In this document: piece by piece, positions 23,362-30,854 of the stretch
Layout: every line of letters begins with the position of its first letter
Numbering within the stretch: position 1 is the stretch's first letter
From: Acidobacteriota bacterium
Lineage (GTDB): Bacteria > Acidobacteriota > Vicinamibacteria > Marinacidobacterales > Marinacidobacteraceae
Reading direction: 5' to 3'
NCBI GenBank assembly: GCA_022826195.1
Contig: JAJDVI010000086.1
Coordinates: forward strand, 1-32,745
DNA: 32,745 nucleotides
Translations under genes and position numbers: made by a program
Notes under the pieces: generated by a model
What the model saw: the letters and a program-made list of their open reading frames with translations, nothing else
Databases searched by the model: none
What the model was told of the DNA's origin: nothing

Positions 23362-25377
23362 GTGCGCATCCAGCCCGGACGGAGAAAGCCCGGCGTTCCC
23401 CTGCCCTCCGCCCCGGCGGATGAGCGAGGCTCGCGTCCCGCGGTTCCGGTGACCGGGCGGGCGCTCATTTTCTGGGACCCGAAGCGTCCGGGCCGGAAGC
23501 GGGACGCCATCGACACCGACCAGATCACTCCTTCCGCCGACTGCGTTTCCGAGAGCCTGGACGCGCTCGACGCGCGGTGGAAAGCGGGGGCGTTCCGCCA
23601 CCTGATGCCGGATTTCGCGGCCCGCGTGCAGGCCGGGCAGAACTTCGTGATCGCCGGTGAGCGGTTCGGAATCGGCTCTTCGCGGGAAATGAGCCCGGCG
23701 GGGCTGCTCGGGATCGCCCGGGATGCCGGTACGACGCTGGTGCTCGTGCTCGGACCCGGCGTCGGCGACATCTTCCGCCGCAATGCCCTCAACCTCGGGC
23801 TCGAGGTGCTCGAATGCCCCGCCGCGGCCGAGGACGCCCGGGACGGGCACCGGTTCACCTTCGATCCGGCGGCGCGGCGACTCGTGAACGACTCGCTCGG
23901 CCGCTCCTACGACCCGAAGCCCCTCACCGCGCGGGAAGCGGAGCTCAGGAGGTCCGGCGGCATCCTGGCGGCGGGTCGCCGCGAGTTCCTGGCTTCGGTC
24001 GACACCGAGCCGCTGGTCGAGTGGCCCGGTCCCGAGGAGCGCGACCGCCTCACCGTGACCGAGCAGATCCTCTGGGCGCACCGGGTGGACCGCCGGGCCC
24101 CCGTCGCGGCAGGAGAGAGCATCCTGGTGGCGGCGGACCTGCTGCCCGCTTCCGACGGCACGGCGCCCTTCGCGATCCACACCTTCCGGGAGATCACCGG
24201 GGGCGCCATCCATCCCCGGCAGGCCGCGATCGCCAACGATCACTTCGTCTTCACGGGGCGCGCCGCGGACGAGCGGCAAACGGAGATCAGCCGGAGTTTC
24301 GCCGCGGCCGAGGGCCTGCGCGCGCCCTGGTTCGCGACCCCGGGGGACGGCATCTTCCACTTCTACTTCCCCGAGCAGGGCCTCGTGTTCCCCGGCGCGG
24401 TGATCCCGGGGGCCGACAGCCACAGCCGGGCCTACGGCGCCTACGGGGCGCTCGGCGTCGGCATCGGATCGAGCGCGCTCGGCTTCGGCTGGGCGACCGG
24501 CAGCGTCCTGCTGACCCCGCCGCCGGCGCGCCGGGTGGTGCTCACCGGCAAGGTCCCTCCCTGGTCCTCGGGCAAGGACGTCGTCCTGGCGCTCATCGCG
24601 GGGTGGAACGGGGCGGCCGCGGGCGCCTCGGTCGAGTTCGTCGATGAGCGCGGCGCGCTGCCGATCACCTGGCGCAACACGATCTGCAACATGATGGCGG
24701 AGGCGGAGGCCTGGAACGGGATCTTTCCCTTCGACGAGGTCACGGCGGGGTTCTACGCGGACCGCGGGTCCGGGGACCTCCCCTATCCGCCGCTCACCAG
24801 CGGCGCGGCCGCGGATTTCAGCGCCGAAGAGGTCTTCGACCTTGCCGGGGTGGAACCGCTGGTGGCGCTTCCGTCGGCGCCCGGGAACGCGCACCCCGCA
24901 ACCGAGGTGGCGGAGGGCCGCCTCGGGTTCGACCGCGCCTACATCGGATCCTGCACGAACGGCAGCTACGAAGACCTGCTCGCCGCCGCCCAGGTCGTGC
25001 GCGCGGCGCGCGAACGCGGACACGACCGGACGCGGGAGAAGTTCGTCATCTTTCCGGGCTCGGGAGGCGTCCGGAAGGCGATCGAGGAGGCCGAGCCGCG
25101 CCTTGGAGGGGAACCGGTCGCTTCCGTCCTGCGCTCGGTGGGGGGCGAGATCCGGAGATCGTGGTGCGGTCCCTGTTTCGGTCAGGGCGAAGATGCCCTC
25201 GGTCCCGGGATGCGGGCGATCACCTCCTTCAACCGCAACTGGGAGAACCGGATGGGCCGCGGCGGCGAGGGATACCTGGCGAGTCCGGCGGTGGTCGCCG
25301 CTTCCGCGCTCCTCGGATACATCGCGCCGCCTTCGGAACTCGGACTGCGCTGGGACCCGGAACGGTTCGGCGGATGA
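23362..25377 (+). CDS. Aconitase-superfamily hydro-lyase, single chain with swivel domain first
   Basis: A 671-residue Fe-S hydratase in which the LeuD-like swivel domain (about 31-220, with DTDQITPSAD and GIGSSRE at 104-109 supplying the substrate arginine Arg108) precedes the LeuC-like catalytic domain (about 228-671). The catalytic part has GADSHSRAYGAYGALGVG (350-367) and ICNMMAEAEAW. The three cluster cysteines are Cys531 (GSCTNGS) and Cys602/Cys605 (WCGPCFG). AcnA and IPMI normally place the swivel last or on a separate subunit; AcnB has it before the catalytic domain but behind a HEAT domain that is absent here. SYEDL after CTNG and GPCFGQ recall mitochondrial aconitase; other segments recall archaeal-type IPMI. 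The substrate is uncertain. GTG at 23362 fits a leaderless start; a GTG at 23449 would trim 29 unconserved residues. The next gene overlaps by four bases. Confidence 0.85.
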   Translation: MRIQPGRRKPGVPLPSAPADERGSRPAVPVTGRALIFWDPKRPGRKRDAIDTDQITPSADCVSESLDALDARWKAGAFRHLMPDFAARVQAGQNFVIAGERFGIGSSREMSPAGLLGIARDAGTTLVLVLGPGVGDIFRRNALNLGLEVLECPAAAEDARDGHRFTFDPAARRLVNDSLGRSYDPKPLTAREAELRRSGGILAAGRREFLASVDTEPLVEWPGPEERDRLTVTEQILWAHRVDRRAPVAAGESILVAADLLPASDGTAPFAIHTFREITGGAIHPRQAAIANDHFVFTGRAADERQTEISRSFAAAEGLRAPWFATPGDGIFHFYFPEQGLVFPGAVIPGADSHSRAYGAYGALGVGIGSSALGFGWATGSVLLTPPPARRVVLTGKVPPWSSGKDVVLALIAGWNGAAAGASVEFVDERGALPITWRNTICNMMAEAEAWNGIFPFDEVTAGFYADRGSGDLPYPPLTSGAAADFSAEEVFDLAGVEPLVALPSAPGNAHPATEVAEGRLGFDRAYIGSCTNGSYEDLLAAAQVVRAARERGHDRTREKFVIFPGSGGVRKAIEEAEPRLGGEPVASVLRSVGGEIRRSWCGPCFGQGEDALGPGMRAITSFNRNWENRMGRGGEGYLASPAVVAASALLGYIAPPSELGLRWDPERFGG

Positions 25378-26978
25378 TCCGCCTCGGGGAGACCCGGCCT
25401 CCGCTTCCGGTAGACCGGTTGCTGGCTGACCGGGCCCCTGGCCCGGAAGCGCTGCCGTTCGACGTGGCGATCGTGGGGGGCGGGCCCGCCGGGCTGGCCG
25501 CCGCGATCCGGTTGGCCCGGACCGCGAAGACGGCGGGTGAAGAGCTCTCCATCTGCGTCTTCGAGAAGGCCGCGGAGCTGGGCGGCCACTGCCTCTCGGG
25601 AGCGGTGGTCAACCCCGTCGCGTTCCGCGAACTCTTCCCGGAAATGGAGGACGACGCGTTTCCGTTCCGGACGCGGGTCGCCCGGGAGAGCGTCTATTTC
25701 CTCGGCTCGCGGCACGGAATCCGGGTGCCGACCCCGCCGACCATGCGAAACCACGGCTTCTTCACGGCGTCGCTTTCCGAAATGGCCCGGTGGCTGGGAG
25801 AACGGGCCGAAGCGCTTGGGGTCGAGGTATTCCCGGGATTCGCGATCGGGTCGCTGCTCATGCGGGAGAACCGGGTGCTGGGACTCGAGACCGTCCCGGC
25901 GGGGCGGCGGCGGGACGGCTCGCCGGGAACGGGCTTCGAACCCGCGACCGAGGTGGCGGCCCGCGTCGTGATCCTCGCCGAGGGCGCGCGCGGTCCGCTG
26001 GGACAGGCCTGGCGCTCCCGCCTCGGGATCTCCTCGCCGAGTCCCCCGATCTTCGCGCTGGGGGTGAAGGAACTCTGGAAGTCGGAGAACCCGCCGGACC
26101 GGGTCGTTCACACTCTCGGATACCCCCTCCCGCGTTCCGCCTTTGGCGGCGGTTTCCTGTACCCGATGGGCGAGGGGCTGTCGGCGGTGGGGATGGTGGT
26201 GGGGCTCGACGCGCCGACGGAAGCGCTCGACGCGCACCGGGCGCTCCAGTTGCTGAAGGCCCATCCCCGGATCGGGCCCCACCTGGAGGGCGGCGAGTGC
26301 CTCGAGTGGGGCGCCCGCCTGATCCCGGAGGGCGGCATCGGCTCCCTCCCGGAACGGTTGTCAGGCGACGGGCTGCTTCTCGTCGGCGACACCGCGGGCT
26401 TTGTGGACGTCCCGTCGCTCAAGGGCATCCACTACGCGATGCTCTCGGGGATCCTCGCGGCCGATGCGGCGGTGGCGCATCTGCGGGCGGGGGTGCCGCT
26501 GTCGCTCTATGACGCCTCGCTGCAGGACAGCGAGATCCTGGCCGACCTGCGGCGCAACCGGAACATGCGGCCCGCGTTCCAGCGCGGCTTCTACCGAGGG
26601 GCGCTCACGTCGGTGCTCGCCACCCTGACCGCCGGGGCGCTCCCCACGGGCACCCTGCCGGTGGAGGACGATGTCGCGCGGCCCCGGGAAACGCCCGAGC
26701 CCCTTCCTCCGCCGCCCTTCTCGAAGCTCGACGGGGTCTTCCGGTCCGGCAACAACACGAGGGACGACATCCCCTCCCATCTCGTGGCGCCGGACGACGT
26801 CCCACCCGATACCGCCGCGCTGTGGGAACGGATCTGCCCGGCCGGCGTCTACGAGGCGCGTGACGACGGGCTGACGATCAACCCTTCCAACTGCGTGGAC
26901 TGCCGCGCGGCCGACGTCTTCGGCCCGCGGTGGACGCCGCGCGAAGGCGGAGTAGGACCCCGCTGGCGCCGGATGTAG
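25374..26978 (+). CDS. Electron-transfer-flavoprotein:ubiquinone oxidoreductase-like flavoprotein, Fe-S site incomplete
   Basis: A 534-residue ETF-QO homologue. The FAD dinucleotide motif is IVGGGPAG (33-40), followed by EKAAELGGHCLSGAVVNP and later GDTAGFVDVPSLKGIHYAM, all characteristic of ETF-QO. The family normally ends in a 4Fe-4S domain with CPAGVYE and CxxCxxC. Here Cys488 (CPAGVYE), Cys507 and Cys510 are present, but the fourth position is Ala513 (NCVDCRAAD), and the usual lysine-aspartate stretch after it is shortened. The cluster may therefore be altered (for example 3Fe-4S) or lost. ETF-QO passes electrons from ETF to quinone; no etfA/etfB is present in the window. The ATG overlaps the hydratase stop (ATGA), so the two are translationally coupled. 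Confidence 0.88.
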   Translation: MIRLGETRPPLPVDRLLADRAPGPEALPFDVAIVGGGPAGLAAAIRLARTAKTAGEELSICVFEKAAELGGHCLSGAVVNPVAFRELFPEMEDDAFPFRTRVARESVYFLGSRHGIRVPTPPTMRNHGFFTASLSEMARWLGERAEALGVEVFPGFAIGSLLMRENRVLGLETVPAGRRRDGSPGTGFEPATEVAARVVILAEGARGPLGQAWRSRLGISSPSPPIFALGVKELWKSENPPDRVVHTLGYPLPRSAFGGGFLYPMGEGLSAVGMVVGLDAPTEALDAHRALQLLKAHPRIGPHLEGGECLEWGARLIPEGGIGSLPERLSGDGLLLVGDTAGFVDVPSLKGIHYAMLSGILAADAAVAHLRAGVPLSLYDASLQDSEILADLRRNRNMRPAFQRGFYRGALTSVLATLTAGALPTGTLPVEDDVARPRETPEPLPPPPFSKLDGVFRSGNNTRDDIPSHLVAPDDVPPDTAALWERICPAGVYEARDDGLTINPSNCVDCRAADVFGPRWTPREGGVGPRWRRM

Positions 26979-26992
26979 GGCGGAGCCCCGGT

Positions 26993-28375
26993 TCAGCTTT
27001 CCCGCGAGAGGTAGTCGAGCAGGTCGATCGGGGTGAGCAGCCCCACGGCCCGGCCGCCATCGGTCACCACCGAGATCCGGCCCCGCGCGAAGATCTGGGC
27101 CAGCTCCTCGAGAGGACTCGACGCCTCCAGGGAAGCGATCTTGTCGGTCTTCACGAAGGCGCTGATCGGATCGCTCCGGCCCACCCCGCCGGAGAAGTGG
27201 CCCTCCAGCAGGGAGGCCTCGGTGACCACCCCGATGAAGCCGTTCTCGTCCCGGACCGGGAGCTGGGACACGTCGTGTTTCCGCATCAGCGCCACCGCGT
27301 CGCGGACTCCCGCGGTCGGCGGAACGCTCACGATCTCCTGGCCGCCCTTGGCCGCCAGCACGTCGCCCACCGTCTCCCCTTCGCGCGGCGACTCGAGAAA
27401 ACCGTTCTGGCGCATCCAGTCGTCGCTGAAGATCTTGGAGAGGTAGCGGGCGCCCGAATCGGGAGCGAGCACCACGACGAGCGCGCCCCGGGGGACCCGT
27501 GCGGCCGCTTCCAGCGCCGCGACCATGGCGGTCCCGGCGGAACCCCCGACGAAGAGTCCCTCTTCGCGGGCGAGCCGCCGGGTCATCAGGAAGGAGTCCC
27601 GGTCGGTGACCTGGATCACCTCGTCCACCACGGCGAAGTCGATGGTGGACGGGATGAAGTCCTCGCCGATCCCTTCCACCTTGTAGCTGCGCGCCTCCCC
27701 GATCTTCCCGGTCCGGAAATACTCGTCGTAGAGCGAGCCCACCGGATCGGCGCCGACGACCCGGATCTCCGGATTCCGCTCCTTGAGATAGCGGCCGGTC
27801 CCGGTGATGGTGCCCCCGGTCCCCAGCCCGCACACCAGCGTGTGGATCTCGGGCCCGACCTGTTCCCAGAGTTCGGGACCGGTGGTGCGGTAGTGGGTCT
27901 CCGGATTCACCGGGTTGTGGTACTGGTTCGCGTAGAGGGCTCCCTCCGTTTCCTCGACGAGCCGCTTCGCCACGCTGTAGTAGCTGCGGGGGTCCTCGGG
28001 TTCCACCGCGGTCGGGGTGACCACCACCTCGGCGCCGAGCGCCCGCAGCGCCCGGATCTTCTCGTCGCTCATCTTGTCGGGCATCACGAAGATGGAGCGG
28101 TAGCCCTTCACCGCGGCCACCAGGGCGAGACCCATCCCGGTGTTTCCGGAGGTCCCTTCGATGATGGTCCCGCCGGGCTTCAGATCTCCCCGGCGCTCGG
28201 CGTCCTCGACGATGGTGATGGCGATCCGGTCCTTCACCGAGCCGCCCGGGTTGAAGGACTCCATCTTCACCGCAACCCGGCCGGGAAGGCCCTGCCCGAT
28301 CCGCCGGAGCCCGACGAGCGGCGTGTCCCCGACCGTCTCGAGGATCGTCCCGGCAATGGCGGATTCAGGATTCAC
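26993..28375 (-). CDS. Cystathionine beta-synthase with C-terminal CBS domains
   Basis: A 460-residue cytoplasmic fold-type II PLP enzyme. The N-terminal domain (1-330) has GDTPLVGL, the PLP lysine Lys48 in NPGGSVKDR, EGTSGNTG at 73-80 and GLGTGGTITGTGRYLKE. The C-terminal 110 residues form two CBS domains (VRDAVALMRKHDVSQLPVRD and LEELAQIFARGRISVVTDGG), as in eukaryotic-type cystathionine beta-synthase but without a haem-binding N-terminal extension. It condenses serine (or an activated serine) with homocysteine, or may act as a cysteine synthase. The GTG start at 28375 has GGAGGAG seven bases upstream. It lies 67 bp downstream of the amidohydrolase gene and probably shares its transcript; it converges on the ETF-QO-like gene with a 14-bp gap. 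Confidence 0.93.
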   Translation of the reverse strand: MNPESAIAGTILETVGDTPLVGLRRIGQGLPGRVAVKMESFNPGGSVKDRIAITIVEDAERRGDLKPGGTIIEGTSGNTGMGLALVAAVKGYRSIFVMPDKMSDEKIRALRALGAEVVVTPTAVEPEDPRSYYSVAKRLVEETEGALYANQYHNPVNPETHYRTTGPELWEQVGPEIHTLVCGLGTGGTITGTGRYLKERNPEIRVVGADPVGSLYDEYFRTGKIGEARSYKVEGIGEDFIPSTIDFAVVDEVIQVTDRDSFLMTRRLAREEGLFVGGSAGTAMVAALEAAARVPRGALVVVLAPDSGARYLSKIFSDDWMRQNGFLESPREGETVGDVLAAKGGQEIVSVPPTAGVRDAVALMRKHDVSQLPVRDENGFIGVVTEASLLEGHFSGGVGRSDPISAFVKTDKIASLEASSPLEELAQIFARGRISVVTDGGRAVGLLTPIDLLDYLSRES

Positions 28376-28382
28376 GTGGTTC

Positions 28383-28389
28383 TCCTCCG
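28383..28389 (-). promoter_or_regulatory. Strong Shine-Dalgarno sequence for cystathionine beta-synthase
   Basis: GGAGGAG on the minus strand ends seven bases before the GTG at 28375 and fixes that start. Unlike most genes in the window, this internal operon gene has a classic ribosome-binding site. Confidence 0.75.
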
Positions 28390-28442
28390 TGCGGCGGAAA
28401 CGGTAGCGCGCTGCCGGACGGCGGCAGCCCGGGAAGCGCAGC

Positions 28443-30086
28443 TCATTCCCCGTCCATCCAGTGCGGCGTCAGCACCCGGCCGGCCAGCGCCCCGGTCGCG
28501 TCGCCATTCTCGATCGCGAAGACTCCCGCGACCAGCGCGTGCACGATCCCTTCGGCGAGGGCGTGCGGATTCTCGTAGGTGGCGGCATCCCCGAATTCGT
28601 CGATGTCCACCACGAGGAGGTCGGCGATGCGGCCCGGCGCAATCTGCCCCCGGTCGTGCATCCGGAACACCGTCGCCGGCAGGCTCGTCATGCCCCGGAC
28701 CGCCTCGGCCAGCGTGAGGACCCCCCGTTCCCTCACGTAGCGCGCGATACGCCGCGGAAACGCCCCGTAGAAGCGTGGATGCGGGCGCCCCTCGCCCGGT
28801 GGAACGAGCCCCCCGTCCGAGGAACCCATCGTCCACTCGCGGGTCATGATGTGAGCGATGTCCTCCTCCGACATGTTGAAGGACACGAGCCCGGCTCCCC
28901 CGGCGTCGAGCAGGCGGAGCGCCGCGTCGATGGGCTCGAGTCCCCACTCCTCCGCGAGGTCACTCAGATAGCGGCCTTCAAGCGAGGTGTCCGCCCGGTG
29001 GCGGGAAAGCAGCAGCGTTTCGGCGCCGCCCCGCCGCTCCAGCGCCACGAGCATGTCGGCGCGCAGACGCGCCCGCTCCTGAGGACTCGCGAGCCGGTTC
29101 TCGAGCGGCGAGGGCATCCCGGGCATGGTCTCGCCGGCGAGCGCCCAGCGCGGAACCAGCGCCCCGACGATGCTCGTGCCGGACGCCTCGTACGGGTACT
29201 GGTCGGCGAACACCTCCACCCCCCGGGCGCGGGCGGCGTCGATGGCGGCGGTGGCCTCCCGGCTCAGTCCCCAGACGGGAGGACCGAGCGCCTTGAAATG
29301 GGTCACCACGCCGCGGATGCCCTGCGCCTCCGCCACCTCGATGACCTCCTCGACCGCCGCGACCAGGCCGATGTTGTAGTCGCTCTCGTCGCGAATGTGG
29401 CTGACGAAGGCGCCGAACGGCGCGATCTCGGCCGCGAGGCGCACGACCTCGTCGTTTTCCGCGTAGCTTCCGGGGGCGTAGTAGAGGCCCCCGGTCATGC
29501 CGAAGGCCCCGGCGTCCATCCCGGCGCGCACCAGCCCGGCCATCCGCTCGAGCTCCTCCCCGGTCGGGGGGCGGGCCTCCATGCCGAGCACCTCGCGCCG
29601 GACGGCCCCGTGGCCGATCATCAGGGCGACGTGGACGCCGATCCCCCCCTCCTCGAAGCGGCGCCGCTGCTCCGCCAGGTCCACGTCCCCACCCCCGTCG
29701 GGATTCACCATCACGGTCGTGATCCCCTGCCGGATGACCGGTTCTCCCACGCGGAGTTCGGGCGTGGCGAGCCCGGGGCCGGCATGCGAGTGCGGATCGA
29801 TGAAACCGGGCATGACGGTGAGTCCGGCCGCGTCCACCTCACGCGCGTCCGCGGGGACCTCGGCGGCGGGAATGACGCCGACGCGGGCGATGCGGTCACC
29901 CACGACCAGCACGTCGCCCCGAACCCAGGGGTTCCCGGTCCCGTCGAGGATCCGGCCGCCCCGGAAGAGGACCGCCGCGCCCTCCCCGGTCTCCGGCGGC
30001 GGAGCCGTCGAGCAGGCGAAGGCGAGCATCGTCCCGGCCAACGGGAGCATTCGGGATCGGTTCGGCAGGTCGCTCACCCGGTCCAT
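28443..30086 (-). CDS. N-acyl-D-amino-acid deacylase-like amidohydrolase, lipoprotein
   Basis: A 547-residue metal-dependent amidohydrolase of the D-aminoacylase group. A signal peptide leads to a lipobox at LAFA-Cys25, so it should be lipid-anchored. The N-terminal beta domain (VLFRGGRILDGTG, GDVLVVGDRIARVG) is followed by the barrel metal motif GFIDPHSH (His99, His101). SHIRDES, VTHFKALGPP and MGSSDG then match the later metal and catalytic positions of D-aminoacylases. The likely substrates are N-acyl-D-amino acids or D-dipeptides, for instance from peptidoglycan; the exact one is unknown. Starts at 30119 and 30050 are also open. 30086 is chosen because it leaves room for a divergent promoter; 30050 would give a shorter, equally valid signal peptide. 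Confidence 0.88.
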   Translation of the reverse strand: MDRVSDLPNRSRMLPLAGTMLAFACSTAPPPETGEGAAVLFRGGRILDGTGNPWVRGDVLVVGDRIARVGVIPAAEVPADAREVDAAGLTVMPGFIDPHSHAGPGLATPELRVGEPVIRQGITTVMVNPDGGGDVDLAEQRRRFEEGGIGVHVALMIGHGAVRREVLGMEARPPTGEELERMAGLVRAGMDAGAFGMTGGLYYAPGSYAENDEVVRLAAEIAPFGAFVSHIRDESDYNIGLVAAVEEVIEVAEAQGIRGVVTHFKALGPPVWGLSREATAAIDAARARGVEVFADQYPYEASGTSIVGALVPRWALAGETMPGMPSPLENRLASPQERARLRADMLVALERRGGAETLLLSRHRADTSLEGRYLSDLAEEWGLEPIDAALRLLDAGGAGLVSFNMSEEDIAHIMTREWTMGSSDGGLVPPGEGRPHPRFYGAFPRRIARYVRERGVLTLAEAVRGMTSLPATVFRMHDRGQIAPGRIADLLVVDIDEFGDAATYENPHALAEGIVHALVAGVFAIENGDATGALAGRVLTPHWMDGE

Positions 30087-30103
30087 CCTACGGGAACCGA
30101 CCC

Positions 30104-30110
30104 GTATACT
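30104..30110. promoter_or_regulatory. Shared -10 region between the amidohydrolase and glycosyltransferase genes
   Basis: The palindrome GTATAC (30104-30109) gives TATACT on the plus strand, 17 bases before the GTG at 30128, and TATACG on the minus strand, 17 bases before the amidohydrolase ATG at 30086. Both genes could therefore be transcribed from one overlapping -10 site. No -35 elements are convincing. Confidence 0.4.
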
Positions 30111-30127
30111 CGCCGGCAAATTTGAAC

Positions 30128-30853
30128 GTGCGAACGGCGGCGATCATTCCCGCACCCGACGGCGGGCCCGAGCTTTCCCGGGTGCTGGCCTCGCTTCCCC
30201 ACGGCCATCTGCGGGAGATCGTGGTCGTCGGCGCCCCGGGCGCCGACCTCCCGGACACCGCGCGGCGCTACGGAGCCACCGCCGTCGAGGAAGGACGCGC
30301 GGGGTACGGGCGCGCCTGCCTCACCGGGATGGTCCACCTCGCGCCCGAGCCTCCCGACGTCGTGGTGTTCCTGCGCGGTGACGGCACCGACGACGCCGAG
30401 GAACTGCCCGCGGTGCTGTCACCGCTCCTGTCTCCGGAAGTGGACTTCGTGGTGGGTTCGCGGAACCGGGGGGAACCGGATCCCGGGGCCTATCCGGGTC
30501 TGGTCCGCTGCGGACACTGGATTGCGACGCGGCTCATCCTCCTGCTCTACGGCTACCGCTTCACGGACCTCGGGCCGTTTCGAGCCATCCGCTGGCAGGC
30601 GCTTTCGCAGTTGGGCCTTTCCGACCCGGACTACGGCTGGCTCGCCGAGATGCAGGTAGGCGCCGCCCGGGCGGGCATCACCACGGTCGAAGTCCCGGTT
30701 TCGAGCCGGCGGCCCGCCGGACGAGGCAGCCGGGACACCACCCTCACCGGCCTGTTCCTCGCGGGCCTCAAGGTCCTGCTGACGGTCCTGCGGCCCCGGA
30801 GCGCGGACCCTCCGCGCATCCGGAAAACGGATGGCGAACCGGAAGCCGGCTAG
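30128..30853 (+). CDS. Family 2 glycosyltransferase (dolichyl-phosphate-mannose-synthase-like)
   Basis: A 241-residue GT-A enzyme with the N-terminal strand RTAAIIPAPDGG, the nucleotide-sugar acidic motif RGDGTDDAEELP (Asp85, Asp88), VVGSRNRGEPDPG and FTDLGPFRAIRW, which are typical of small prokaryotic DPMS-like enzymes that load a sugar onto a polyprenyl phosphate. The usual Asn-Glu pair after IPA is replaced by ProAspGlyGly. The C-terminus has one hydrophobic helix (about 205-220). A TTG at 30122 is an alternative start. Its stop is one base before the pyruvate kinase ATG, so the two are cotranscribed. Confidence 0.85.
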   Translation: MRTAAIIPAPDGGPELSRVLASLPHGHLREIVVVGAPGADLPDTARRYGATAVEEGRAGYGRACLTGMVHLAPEPPDVVVFLRGDGTDDAEELPAVLSPLLSPEVDFVVGSRNRGEPDPGAYPGLVRCGHWIATRLILLLYGYRFTDLGPFRAIRWQALSQLGLSDPDYGWLAEMQVGAARAGITTVEVPVSSRRPAGRGSRDTTLTGLFLAGLKVLLTVLRPRSADPPRIRKTDGEPEAG

Positions 30854-30854
30854 C

